Virus record (IMG/VR): IMGVR_UViG_3300034980_000395
Span: 1-45,484 of that record
From: a virus
DNA: 45,484 bases
Strand: one strand, 5' to 3'
Shown: in pieces, positions 7,927-17,700 of the stretch
Layout: every line of letters starts with the position of its first letter
How positions within the stretch are numbered: the first letter of the stretch is position 1
The notes under the pieces: model-generated
Databases searched by the model: none
Told to the model about the DNA's origin: nothing
Seen by the model: only the letters and a program-made list of their open reading frames with translations
Program-made: the position numbers and the translations under genes

Positions 7927-9138
7927 ATGGCAAATACACTGTTAACTATCTCGATGATCACGCGGGAAGCCCTGCGTGTCCTCGAGAACAACCTCACCTT
8001 TACCAAAGGTGTGAATCGTCAGTACGATAGTCGATTTGGCGTTGAAGGAGCCAAGATCGGGACCGTGCTGAACGTCAGAAAACCCCCACGGTATGTGGGT
8101 CGTACGGGAACCGCGATTTCAATTGAAGACGCGACAGAAACGCAGGTCGCCGTGACGCTTGACACGCAGTTTGGTGTTGACATCACGTTTACCTCGGAAG
8201 ACCTCGCGTTGAAGATTGACGACTTCAGCAAGCGGTTCATTTCCCCGGCGGTAGCGACGGTGGCGAACAAGATCGATCATGCGGGACTCGCGCTGTATAA
8301 GAAGGTGTATAACAGCGTAGGTACCCCCGTGACGGTCCCGAACGCGCTGTTGACCTATCTCCAGGCTGGCGTGAAGTTGGACAACAACGCTGCGCCGATG
8401 GACGGACAGCGGTCGATCTGCATTACGCCAATTATGCAGGCGACGATTGTGGACGCGCTGAAGGGTCTCTTTCAGCAGTCGGCTGCGATTGCGTCACAGT
8501 ATCGGCGTGGACAGATGGGCACGGCGATTGGGCTGGACTGGTTCATGGATCAGAACTGTAATACCCATACGGTGGGTCCGTTGGGTGGGACACCGCTTGT
8601 CAACGGCAGCACCTCCAGTGGCGCAACCACGTTGGTCACGGATGGCTGGACGGCATCAGCGGCAGCGCGACTCAAGGAAGGTGACGTGTTCACCATTGCT
8701 AATGTGAATTCTGTCAATCCACAGTCGCGGCAGTCTACTGGTTCGTTGCAGCAGTTTGTGGTCACCGCTGATGTAAGCTCGGATGGATCGGGCAACCTGA
8801 CAGCGGCGATCAGCCCAGCGATCACTAGTTCTGGAGCGTTCCAGACGGTCGATGCGTTGCCAGCGGATAACGCGGCGTTGACGATCGTAGGCACGTCGGC
8901 CCAGCAATCGCCACAAGGTCTCCTGCATCACAAAGATGCGTTTACCTTAGCGATGGCTGATCTGCCGTTGCCGCAGGGCACAGACATGGCGGCTCGTGTG
9001 AGCGATCCTCAACTGGGGATGTCGATTCGCATGATCCGTGATTACGACATCACGACGGATAAATTTCCATGCCGTCTTGACGTCCTCTTTGGATGGGCTG
9101 CACTGCGTCCAGAGTTGGCGTGTCGTATTCAGTCCTAA
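7927..9138 (+). CDS. Major capsid (coat) protein, P22 gp5 family (403 aa)
   Basis: The coat protein builds the icosahedral shell. The N-terminus NTLLTISMITREALRVLENN, followed by FTKGVNRQYD, and the block VDITFTSEDLALKIDDF (about residues 82-98) are characteristic of the P22 coat family. Residues from about 225 to 330 form an inserted Ser/Thr/Val-rich beta region (LKEGDVFTIANVN, FVVTADVS) that corresponds in position to the accessory insertion domain of this family. Length 403 compares with 430 in P22. A strong terminator follows the gene, so coat is probably the end of a transcription unit or a point of partial termination. Confidence 0.92.
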   Translation: MANTLLTISMITREALRVLENNLTFTKGVNRQYDSRFGVEGAKIGTVLNVRKPPRYVGRTGTAISIEDATETQVAVTLDTQFGVDITFTSEDLALKIDDFSKRFISPAVATVANKIDHAGLALYKKVYNSVGTPVTVPNALLTYLQAGVKLDNNAAPMDGQRSICITPIMQATIVDALKGLFQQSAAIASQYRRGQMGTAIGLDWFMDQNCNTHTVGPLGGTPLVNGSTSSGATTLVTDGWTASAAARLKEGDVFTIANVNSVNPQSRQSTGSLQQFVVTADVSSDGSGNLTAAISPAITSSGAFQTVDALPADNAALTIVGTSAQQSPQGLLHHKDAFTLAMADLPLPQGTDMAARVSDPQLGMSIRMIRDYDITTDKFPCRLDVLFGWAALRPELACRIQS

Positions 9139-9161
9139 CCAGTCGGTTAGTAGAGAACTAA

Positions 9162-9199
9162 CCGGGAGGGGAGTTCGCTCCCCTCTCGGTCTCTTTTTT
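9162..9199 (+). terminator. Rho-independent terminator after the coat gene
   Basis: Positions 9162-9173 pair with 9178-9189 over 12 bp (one G-T wobble) closed by a TTCG tetraloop, followed by TCTCTTTTTT. This is a textbook intrinsic terminator 23 bases after the coat stop. A smaller hairpin, CTAACC-AGTC-GGTTAG, lies just upstream at 9135-9150, overlapping the coat stop. Confidence 0.93.
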
Positions 9200-9216
9200 A
9201 CACGGGAAGGACAGTG

Positions 9217-9417
9217 ATGGCACAAGTACACGGATCGTACCCGAAATGGGTCTATTATCGAACGCGGTCAGGCGAGATCGAAGGTCGTATTATACAAACG
9301 CCTGCCGACCTTAAAACACTTCCAGCAGGATGGGCTGAGTCTCCAGCTGACGTGTCAAGCGGATCGCCGAAGTCGGACGACAAATCAAAGCGCGTCACAC
9401 GAACACCACGGAGGTAA
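9217..9417 (+). CDS. Hypothetical 66-residue protein after the coat gene
   Basis: GTG (9214) and ATG (9217) are both possible starts; the ATG lies six bases after GGAAGG and is preferred. The product begins MAQVHGSYPKWVYY and ends in a basic, Ser/Lys/Arg-rich tail (KRVTRTPRR). Similar short proteins after coat genes in phages have unknown function. The gene sits between the coat terminator and the gp4-like gene and would be expressed by read-through or from a promoter I cannot see. Confidence 0.65.
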   Translation: MAQVHGSYPKWVYYRTRSGEIEGRIIQTPADLKTLPAGWAESPADVSSGSPKSDDKSKRVTRTPRR

Positions 9418-9420
9418 GCG

Positions 9421-10155
9421 GTGACTGCGAACGACTTGATTGGGCGCACCTTGCGGTCGATTGGGGTCTTGGCGTCCGGTGAAACCGCGACCAGTGATGA
9501 GGTGTCAGATGCGCTGACGATCCTCAATAATATGGTCGATACGTGGGGCACGGAGCGCCTCACGATCTACACCGTTGCACGCACAGCCTTTAACCTGACG
9601 GCCTCAACGCAGGACTATACGATTGGGACGGGGGGCACGTTTAATATCGTGCGTCCGGTCTGGATTATTGCCGCAAGTATTATTCCAGACCGAGGAGCCG
9701 CAAGCGCCCAGCTGATTGAGCTCCCCATTGAGAACGCCATGACGGTCCAGGAATGGCAACAGGTGGGAATTAAGGGCACGACCAGCACCTATCCCACAGC
9801 CTTTTATTACGACAAGACGTGGACGGCGGGACTCGGGAAGATTAGTGTCTGGCCGGTGCCGGACAACAGCAATGCGCAGATCGTGCTGTATACCCCCACC
9901 GCGCTGACACAGTTTGCTGACTTAACGACGGCGTATACGTTTCCACCGGGATACGAAGAGGCGCTGCGGTATCAGTTGGCGTTGCGACTTGCGCCTGAAT
10001 TTGGCGTCAATCTCTCGCCCGACATTCGCCTTTTGGCATCGCAGACGTTTGCGAACATCAAGCGGGCGAATACCAGTCCCGACGTTCTGGGGATCGATCC
10101 GGCGTTACGGGCAGGAGGAGGACGTTATAACTGGCGAACGGATGGGTTTGGGTAA
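9421..10155 (+). CDS. Head-completion / tail accessory protein, P22 gp4-like (244 aa)
   Basis: The start is a GTG with GGAGG six bases upstream. The N-terminal helix region TANDLIGRTLRSIGVL, followed by DEVSDALTILNNMVDTW, is typical of the gp4-like adaptor proteins that bind beneath the portal after packaging and begin the short tail. The middle has beta strands with DYTIGTGG and a conserved YPTAFYYD, and the end has a helix, YEEALRYQLALRLAPEFG. It is longer than P22 gp4 (166 aa), as in several related podoviruses. It sits directly before the gp10-like gene, matching P22 order. Confidence 0.75.
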   Translation: MTANDLIGRTLRSIGVLASGETATSDEVSDALTILNNMVDTWGTERLTIYTVARTAFNLTASTQDYTIGTGGTFNIVRPVWIIAASIIPDRGAASAQLIELPIENAMTVQEWQQVGIKGTTSTYPTAFYYDKTWTAGLGKISVWPVPDNSNAQIVLYTPTALTQFADLTTAYTFPPGYEEALRYQLALRLAPEFGVNLSPDIRLLASQTFANIKRANTSPDVLGIDPALRAGGGRYNWRTDGFG

Positions 10156-11604
10156 ATGCTGAGATTCCCTGGATTTGTCGGCCCGAGCTATGTGTCGCAG
10201 AATCTGCGTGCTGCCGACCAGGTGTGCATGAATTGGTATGTTGAAAACCTTGAAGTTCCGAATGAACCCTTTGGATCGACGTTGTATCCCACGCCGGGAT
10301 GTTCGACGCTGGTGTCTGCTGATGAGTCACCCGTACGGGGATTAACCGAACAAAAAGGCCGGTGTTTTACCGTGATTGGGCAAACCTTTTACGAAGTCAA
10401 TACAGACTTTGCCTTCATTGGCTCCGGGTACGGAGCGGTGGCCCGAGACGCAAACCCAGCCAGTTTCGCGGGAATCGACCTCACAGGCAGTCAGTTGTTT
10501 TTTACGTCTGGCGATAAGGGCTATATCTATGCCCTTGGGGGGACATCGATCAGTGAAGTCATTGCGTCCGGTGCGACGCAGGGCGCATTTCTTGATGGAT
10601 TTTTTCTAGCACTGGACAGCACGACATCGACGCTGAAAGTGTCAGCCTTAAACGATGGAACGACCTGGGAAGGGGCACAGGTCGCGCAACGAACAGCGGG
10701 ATCGGATCCATGGAAGGCCATGGTGGTTGTCCATCGCGACATCTGGCTGTTTGGCGAGAAGACCTCTGAGGTCTGGTATAACGCGGGAACGTCACCGTTT
10801 CCATTTGCCGCTATTCCGGGAGCCTTTCTCGAGCAGGGGATTGTGGCTCCGTTTTCTGCGAAAGCGATTGGCAACACGGTGATGTGGCTCGGGAGCAGCG
10901 ATGACGGTGTTGGAGTGGTGTATCGGGCCGATGGCTATAAAGGGCAGCGTGTCAGCACGCACGCGGTGGAGTTTGCTATTCAGGGGTATACCCGAAAAGG
11001 GTTGCCAATCTCCGATGCGGTCGCGTGGTCGTATCAGGAAGATGGGCACACGTTTTACGGGTTGAACTTTCCTGAGGCGAAGGCGACATGGGTTTATGAC
11101 CTCGCCACGCAGTTATGGCACGAGCGCGGGACATGGGACATTGAGAAAACGATCTTCACTGCATGGCGTCCTCAGTATCATGCCTACTTTAACAAGAAGC
11201 ATATTGTTGGCGATCGGGCGCTGGGCACGCTCTACGAGATGTCGATTGACAAGTTTACGGATGCCGGGGGTGGACCGGTGCGTCGCGTGCGTCGCACCCC
11301 GCACCTGAATATGGACAACGCCTATATCGTATATGACGAGTTTCAGATTGAAATGGAAACTGGTCTGGGCTTGTCGTCCGGGCAGGGCAGTGACCCGCAG
11401 GCGATGCTGCGGTGGAGCGATGACGGGGGCGAGACCTGGGGGAACGAACATTGGGTGTCAGCCGGGGCGCGAGGGAATTACGGCACGCGTGCGATTTGGC
11501 GTCGCTTGGGACGCGGGTATGACCGCGTGTTTGAGCTTGCAGTGTCGGATCCAGTGCCATGGCGGTTGATTGGGGCATACATAGGAGCGCGTAGACAGCA
11601 GTAA
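10156..11604 (+). CDS. Packaged-DNA stabilisation / tail hub protein, P22 gp10-like (482 aa)
   Basis: The ATG follows directly on the previous stop (TAAATG). The protein begins FPGFVGPSYVSQN and has the block CMNWYVENLE, typical of the gp10 DNA-stabilisation family, then a beta-propeller-like series of strands with GDKGYIYAL, DIWLFGEKTSEVWYN and GSSDDGVGVVYR. Length 482 is close to P22 gp10 (472). It would plug the portal after packaging and give the attachment point for tail appendages. Order portal-scaffold-coat-gp4-gp10 supports this. Confidence 0.85.
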   Translation: MLRFPGFVGPSYVSQNLRAADQVCMNWYVENLEVPNEPFGSTLYPTPGCSTLVSADESPVRGLTEQKGRCFTVIGQTFYEVNTDFAFIGSGYGAVARDANPASFAGIDLTGSQLFFTSGDKGYIYALGGTSISEVIASGATQGAFLDGFFLALDSTTSTLKVSALNDGTTWEGAQVAQRTAGSDPWKAMVVVHRDIWLFGEKTSEVWYNAGTSPFPFAAIPGAFLEQGIVAPFSAKAIGNTVMWLGSSDDGVGVVYRADGYKGQRVSTHAVEFAIQGYTRKGLPISDAVAWSYQEDGHTFYGLNFPEAKATWVYDLATQLWHERGTWDIEKTIFTAWRPQYHAYFNKKHIVGDRALGTLYEMSIDKFTDAGGGPVRRVRRTPHLNMDNAYIVYDEFQIEMETGLGLSSGQGSDPQAMLRWSDDGGETWGNEHWVSAGARGNYGTRAIWRRLGRGYDRVFELAVSDPVPWRLIGAYIGARRQQ

Positions 11605-12074
11605 TGGCCTTAGCCGAAGTTCCGTTTCGCTCGATGCTCCTGACGGATGTGCGTAATTTAATTACGCGTGAGTGGGTGCGGTATTTACAGTCGATTGTGG
11701 ATGTGGTCAATCTGTCCGCGCGTCAATTAGCGACGGTGACCAAAACAGCGCAGTCTGCGAGTTTGAGTGCGACGGCGCTGGATACCGGCACACTCGACCC
11801 CGGTGTATATCGGGTGAGCTATGCGGCCCGTGTGACGACTGCCGCAAGCACCAGTTCGAGTTTGACAGTGACCGTGGCATGGACAGACGGATCCGTGGGG
11901 CAGACGCAGAGTGGATCAGCGATGACGGGGAATTCGACAACGACGCAACAGAACGACACATGGCTCGTGCATATTGATAAAGCTACAACGATCACATATG
12001 CGACGACCTATGCGTCATCAGGTGGCACGGCGATGCAATACAGCTTGTATGTTATTGCCGAACAAATTGGCTAA
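11604..12074 (+). CDS. Putative virion or tail appendage protein (156 aa)
   Basis: The start overlaps the previous stop (TAATG). The N-terminal 40 residues look like an attachment segment (VRNLITREWVRYLQSIVDVV). The rest is a Ser/Thr-rich beta region that resembles the beta-sandwich modules found in phage surface proteins (DPGVYRVSYAARVT). No catalytic motif is visible. Position just after the gp10-like gene suggests a minor head or tail decoration protein. The family is not certain. Confidence 0.6.
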   Translation: MALAEVPFRSMLLTDVRNLITREWVRYLQSIVDVVNLSARQLATVTKTAQSASLSATALDTGTLDPGVYRVSYAARVTTAASTSSSLTVTVAWTDGSVGQTQSGSAMTGNSTTTQQNDTWLVHIDKATTITYATTYASSGGTAMQYSLYVIAEQIG

Positions 12075-12091
12075 GTCGCGAGGGTAGAGAT

Positions 12092-13612
12092 ATGGCAAAT
12101 GGAGTGAAACCAAATCTGTCTTCTATGTACTCCTTTAGCAAAAACGCATGGCAGCCAGCGGTGCCGTGGGGTAGTGCCGTAGGTAGTGTAGGCTCGGGAG
12201 CAGCGTCGAAGGTTGGGGGATCCGCCCTTGGGAAGGCTGCTGGTTTTCTCGGGTCAGCCGGGGCTGTTCCCGTCGTCGGAGGCATTGTCAGCGGCGTTAC
12301 TGGGTGGCTGAAGGCACGAGCGATGAAGCAGGCAGAAGAAGTCAAGGCGAGGGCCGCAAGGCGCGCTGCGGATATCGAGGCCCAGGATGAGCTCTTTAAT
12401 CGCCAAATGGTTGCGCAGGAGCAGGAACGAGTTAACCCGCGACAGATGCTGGCGAACAACGCCTTGCAGTGGATGGTGAAAGACACAGGAGCCCTTGGCG
12501 ACGATCAGACCTATTTTGATTACGGTGAGTCCACATGGGATCCTAGCTACGTGCTGACAGCGGACGAAGGTCGTCTCGCGCGACGGGCGGAGGCGGCAGA
12601 TCGTCGGCAAAGCACCGCTGACGGATATAAGGACACGTATATGTCCCCTCCTCCTCGCGACGCCTTTATGAGTCCACAAGGTGGCGGGGCGGCTCAATCC
12701 TGGCAAAAAAGTTACAACCCAACACAGCATAAGGAAATTCAGGGATTTCTAGACAGGAATCCCGGTGATGAGTCTCGGATTGGATCGGCATTAGGCTTTA
12801 AGAAACTTGGAGGAGCCTCAGGAAACGCTCCTGCCGCTCCAGGCAACATTGGCAGATCGAACTCATTAAACATGGGGTCGTTGGTGGCTGGGAATAGAAA
12901 TAACAGCGACCTCGTCAGGCGTCCCCAAGTCGACCCTCGCCCCGAATCGTATCGGCCCCAGATGGCTACGCCGTCGCCCCGAAGAGAGACAGCGGCTGCG
13001 CCAGGTCTAGCGCAACAGGATGTGGTCAGGAACATTAGAGCTCAACAACAAAATCGCGACCAAGAGTATCGTAATGCTGCTGCTCCTGATCCCCTTCCTT
13101 GGAATAAGCCTTCTGCGGATGAGTGGCGAGAGTTTCGTGCCTCTCAAAATAACACAACCACTAGGATTCCTGAGGAGGCTCTCTCATCGGTGTGGCGCAA
13201 CCGTGAAGCTGAACGTCAGGCCATGATGGCACGCGGAGATCGTCAGTTTCAAAACTCGGTCAGCAATTATCGCAATATGGGCCAGATTCCGATAGAGGCT
13301 GGCATGACGGAGGAGAGCACCGCGATTGGGCTCGGTGGTCATGGGCGGGCTTATGGAGTACCGAAAAAGACCCTTTCTTGGGACAGGGCTTCTCCTGAAC
13401 AAATACAAGAGATGCAACAGATGCGAGACCGACAGATGAGAGAGCAACAGATACGAGGCGCTTCTCCTCAACAGATACAACAGATGCAACGGATGCGAGA
13501 CGAACAGATGCGAGAGCAACAGATGCGAGGCGGACAGTTTAGGGGGTCTCTTCCACAGGTTCCACGCGGGTTAAGTATGGCTGGATTAGCGAATCCACGG
13601 TGGAGGGCATAA
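12092..13612 (+). CDS. Putative internal virion / DNA ejection protein (506 aa)
   Basis: The protein has a glycine-rich hydrophobic segment at residues 46-73 (GKAAGFLGSAGAVPVVGGIV), a short charged helix (KARAMKQAEEVKARAARRAA) and then a long polar, Gln/Arg/Pro-rich region. The C-terminus carries repeats of QMRxxQMREQQ. Hydrophobic Gly-rich stretches followed by helices are typical of ejection proteins that form a channel through the cell envelope, and the neighbours downstream are also ejection-like. No sequence family is identified, so this is inference from composition and place. Confidence 0.55.
   Translation: MANGVKPNLSSMYSFSKNAWQPAVPWGSAVGSVGSGAASKVGGSALGKAAGFLGSAGAVPVVGGIVSGVTGWLKARAMKQAEEVKARAARRAADIEAQDELFNRQMVAQEQERVNPRQMLANNALQWMVKDTGALGDDQTYFDYGESTWDPSYVLTADEGRLARRAEAADRRQSTADGYKDTYMSPPPRDAFMSPQGGGAAQSWQKSYNPTQHKEIQGFLDRNPGDESRIGSALGFKKLGGASGNAPAAPGNIGRSNSLNMGSLVAGNRNNSDLVRRPQVDPRPESYRPQMATPSPRRETAAAPGLAQQDVVRNIRAQQQNRDQEYRNAAAPDPLPWNKPSADEWREFRASQNNTTTRIPEEALSSVWRNREAERQAMMARGDRQFQNSVSNYRNMGQIPIEAGMTEESTAIGLGGHGRAYGVPKKTLSWDRASPEQIQEMQQMRDRQMREQQIRGASPQQIQQMQRMRDEQMREQQMRGGQFRGSLPQVPRGLSMAGLANPRWRA
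13387..13545 (+). repeat. Tandem repeat coding for Gln/Met/Arg-rich units
   Basis: Within the 506-aa gene, units reading CAACAGATGCGAGA and close variants recur about eight times. They code for QMRDRQMREQQIRG, then QQMQRMRDEQMREQQMRGG. The pattern suggests recent unit duplication and would give a flexible or coiled tail on the protein. Confidence 0.7.
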
Positions 13613-14715
13613 TGGCGTTCGATCCGATGGGAAATCCGGGAAACGAAAAACCTGTTGAGTACGAATATGATCCATTTGTTGCCCCTGAACCAAAGGGGAA
13701 GAATCGCCAGACAACTCTGGATTGGGACAAAGCGTTTGGGATGCAGCGGAATCCCTACGCCCACGCGTTTAAAGGGCCGGAAGATCCGGGAGGATTTGGA
13801 TCGGTCTCGAGTGGGGGCGCAGGCGGGAAGGATACCGTGGCAGATGTCGGGGAATTCGAATACGACAAGATCCAGTGGGATAAGCCGGATATCGAAGCGC
13901 AGGAGTATGAATATACGCCCTTCGGGGATGAATATAGCTATGACGCGTTTACGCCGGTTGATCAGTTTCAAGCGCCGGTCGAGGCGGTTGACTTTCGAGA
14001 GTTTCAAGCGCCCACCACTGAAGAGGCGGCCACCGATCCGGGGTATCAATTTCGACTGGCAGAGGGGCGTCGCGCGTTGGAGAACGCGGCGGCAGCGAAG
14101 GGAATGCTGCGCACGGGCAATACGTGGAAAGACCTGCTGCGCTATGGGCAGGGGGCAGCGAGCAGTGAATACGACAAGGTTTACGGGCGTCGTCTTGGTG
14201 AGCATGGGTTGGCCTATCAGCAGGCATTACAGGCCAATCAGGATCGATACGGGCGCGCTTTAGGTGAGCAGCAACTCGCATTCGGACAGGGCGCACAAGC
14301 CTACGGTCTCAACCGACAGAACCAGATGGATATGTATGATCGTGGGTTCCAGCGCCATCAAGCAAATCAGATGGGGCTTCAGGGCGCGCAGCAGCTTGGG
14401 GAAGCGTCTGGCCTCGGAGCCCAGCAGGCGAACTTTGGCGTGATGGCCGGACTGTATGACCGAGGATATGCGGGTCAGCAGGCGGCCTATGAATACGATC
14501 TCCAGCGCGCGATGCAGGAAGCGGCCATGCAGGAGTCGGCAGCGGGTCGGGCGGCGTCGGCGTCGGCGGCCAATATGGGAGCGCGAGAGCGACAGTATGA
14601 AAGACAGTATGACCGCGCTGCTGATGAATGGGCGCGGAATTATGATGTCTGGAATCAGGAGCACGCGCGACGGGCGCGTGCGATGGCTGGCTATTCCGGC
14701 ACGGATATCGGGTAA
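13612..14715 (+). CDS. Putative internal virion / ejection protein (367 aa)
   Basis: The frame opens at GTG 13600, but ATG 13612 overlaps the previous stop (TAATG) and has GGAGG upstream, so it is preferred. After an acidic Tyr/Glu-rich N-terminus comes the block DPGYQFRLAEGRRALENAAA, then GMLRTGNTWKDLLRYGQG and SSEYDKVYGR. As I recall, this signature is widespread in phage internal virion or tail proteins of otherwise unknown role. The rest is an Ala/Gln/Tyr-rich helical region. It lies between another ejection-like gene and the transglycosylase-bearing protein, which supports a virion role. Confidence 0.68.
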   Translation: MAFDPMGNPGNEKPVEYEYDPFVAPEPKGKNRQTTLDWDKAFGMQRNPYAHAFKGPEDPGGFGSVSSGGAGGKDTVADVGEFEYDKIQWDKPDIEAQEYEYTPFGDEYSYDAFTPVDQFQAPVEAVDFREFQAPTTEEAATDPGYQFRLAEGRRALENAAAAKGMLRTGNTWKDLLRYGQGAASSEYDKVYGRRLGEHGLAYQQALQANQDRYGRALGEQQLAFGQGAQAYGLNRQNQMDMYDRGFQRHQANQMGLQGAQQLGEASGLGAQQANFGVMAGLYDRGYAGQQAAYEYDLQRAMQEAAMQESAAGRAASASAANMGARERQYERQYDRAADEWARNYDVWNQEHARRARAMAGYSGTDIG

Positions 14716-14721
14716 CGACTT

Positions 14722-17700
14722 ATGGCATACCAGTCTGGATACGGCAGTCGGATGGCGAACCTGCATATGCGCCGTGGTGAGCAGGCGGCCCAGGATGCGA
14801 TGGGTCGGGGGCAGATGTGGGCAGAGATAGCTAATGTCCCACTGCAAACAATGCAGGGCATGGTCGAGGCGGAAGATTTAATGCGTCGACGTCAGTATCA
14901 GGAGGAGAATCGCGAGTACTTGCAGTCGCTGCGTCAGGATCAGGATCTGAGGCGTGCGCAAGCGTCACGCGCACAGGCGCGCACAGGCGCGTGGAATAAG
15001 CATGTGCTGGGATCGATAAGCCCCGAGAGTGGTCGCTTGGACTACGACCGTCTTGGCGACACAAGTGGGTGGGGAGGATATAACTTTTCCACTGAGGTGG
15101 CGAAGCAGATTCACAACGACAGCCAGAGTCAAATAAATCAATACAGACTCGGCGCGGAGGATGCGAGGAGAGGGATCAGATCGCTAGTGGCGGATATGGG
15201 AAACCTAGGGTCACTAAACGACAAACAGTTTATTGACACTTATGATGCTCTTTATGGGCCGATAAATGAGGGACTAGCCACTCTCCGAGACGAGGAGGTG
15301 ATCGACCGAAATGTTATGGGAGGGCGGTCGCTTTTGCCCACGTCAGAGTTAGTAGAGCAGTCGACCAAGCTGGGTCGAACGCCTAAGGATGTCCTTTTTA
15401 ACGATTATGTGAAGCCATTGATTACGTCAGTGTCAGAGACCGACGCAAGTTTTAAGGAACTGACCGATATTGCGGATAGGTTGTATGCGAGGTCTGGTCG
15501 CGGGGGCATCGATTACGATCTCATGCCAGACGCGAACAAAAGCCTGATGAGCGTAATGAGGCACCATTCTGAGTTATTTCTGGAAGATGGCGAAGAATTT
15601 GACTATACAAATCCCACCCCGGATCAGTTGAATAGGTTTCACGAGGCGACTCGTAGCGGCGGCTATCTTTCGGAGTTCGGCCCCCTCGTTCGGGCAGGAG
15701 TTGCGACCGGGTTCTTTACGCCGGGGGATGTGGGGGGGAAATCATGGTATCAGCGCATGACGGAGGCGCCGGGTATTCCGGACAACAGGGCTGGATTTCT
15801 CTACGGTGCCGATCTGAACAGCCTTTATGCTGAAGGGGTGCGTCTTGGCTATATTGAGAAAGGTATTTCTCGAGAGGATGGGATCGCGAGTCTTCAAAGA
15901 GATCAACCTGTGTGGGCAGCGGCGCATATGGATAAGTTGAGCGATGACCGAGATAGCGCCGGTGGCGGAGGCACAAGTCGGAGAGGCGGCAGCAACGCTG
16001 ATGGGTGGTCAGAGACGCAACTTAGCCAACTGCTAAAAGATCCAGAAGATGTAATGCAGACGGTATCGGTAACAGTAAGGGGGGGCCTCATGGGTGAGGA
16101 ACTTATAGTTCAAAATATAAATATTCCGAGAGTGGTAGTTTTTGATCGTCCAGATCTAACAGAGGAAGAGAAGGTGACGGTAGCGCAGCGTCATTTCAGT
16201 AACCATCTGGGCATTGAGTTCGATGATGACGGAAATCTGAAGCCGCTGGCTGCCCCAACGGGAGATAGATGGGATCAGAAGTATTTTCGTAGGGATGTGC
16301 TGATGCCAGCATTTTCTGGACTTTCTCCACAGTCGGTACTGGGAAGCATTCCGCAGGGACCATCTTTAGATCCCGAGATGTCATCAGCTGATTTTGAAGA
16401 GATCTTCGCGGGAAGTCCTGGAAACGATCCAGTGAGACTTGACAAGATATTCAGGGAGATATACGGAACACGCTTCGGTGACCCAGAAGACATAATGGAC
16501 GAGACTCGAATAGGTATAGGCGCGATGAGCTCGAATGCGAAAAGAGACTCACAGGATGCTCTTATGGCAAACGCTATGGGAGATCCAAGACTTGGCAACC
16601 TTGGGGACATATCGTTGAGTGAGAGCCTTGGTGGTGCGTGGGACAAGTATCGTGCTCGTCTTAATCTTCCCCCCATGACCCTCGAAAGGGCACGCTCCGA
16701 ATGGTCCCCGGCAGTAACGAACCCATACTCTCAGAATCAATATGCAGGTTTTTGGGATTCCCCAGAGATGAAAGAGGCGGCAAGAACCATTGACAAAGTA
16801 TTGATGTCTGATATTTTTCCGAACGTGCTGAATGAGTATGTGGACGGAGATCTGACTTCGGCATTTGAGCTTATGACAGAGACGCGGGAGTCGATGTCTG
16901 GATCGCCGTTGCTGAATGCGCAGCGGTGGGCGGAGGACTTGCGCCTCAATGGCGTTGATGGCTGGAGGGAAGCCGCAGGGGCGTTGCGAAAGATGCCTGG
17001 TGGCGAAGGATACAGAAGGCTCTACGAGGCGCTCACATTCGATGAATTGGTCCCAGGGGTAGAAGACAGATCGATGGGTGGCGCACCGAGGGGAGGATCT
17101 GTTCCTGGAGATGTAGCGCGAGGTGACGTTCCTCTACCATCCAGGACTCTCGAGCGTGACACGCCGAGTACTTATGGAGCGCATGGAATGGCGCCTGAAG
17201 TGAGGGCAAGAGGAGCTACGCCATATTTACCACAAGGGAATCCTCCTCCCGTCCCTCCGGGCTTTACTCCTGGATTTCCAGGGGCAGGCATAGATCGAGG
17301 GGGTCGCCCTACCAGAACTCTCGAGCGTGACACCCCGAGTACCTATGGAATGCATGGGCTGGCGCCTGAGGTAAGAACAAGAGGGGTTGATCCTCTTCCG
17401 CCAACAATGGGCTCTCTGACAGAGGATGCGTTTCCTGGTCCGCCGCTCACGATGGGAATAGATCAACCCGTGGGCACGACACAGCGTCCTGAGGTTCTTG
17501 CTCCTCCAGGGTTTAATTTCCGGTGGGGAAGAGGAGCGTCGTCGGGTCCGGGAGGGGGCGAACCGTTTGAAGGCTACCGGCCTGGGGAGGCAGGGTTAAG
17601 GCCAGATTCGGGGCCAACAACTGGAAGTGTGCCCGGTGTTGACGTGCCGCGAACGGAGCGCGAGGAAATTGATGTCGCTGTCGCGCGGGCGGCAGAGCAT

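Noticed and set aside
9135-9150. CTAACC-AGTC-GGTTAG hairpin as a second terminator
   Set aside because: It has only six pairs and no T-run; the strong terminator 12 bases downstream explains termination.
13468-14205. 245-aa minus-strand ORF opposite the 506-aa and 367-aa virion genes
   Set aside because: Arg/Ile/Leu-rich shadow translation with no motif and no start signal; the plus-strand genes are well supported.
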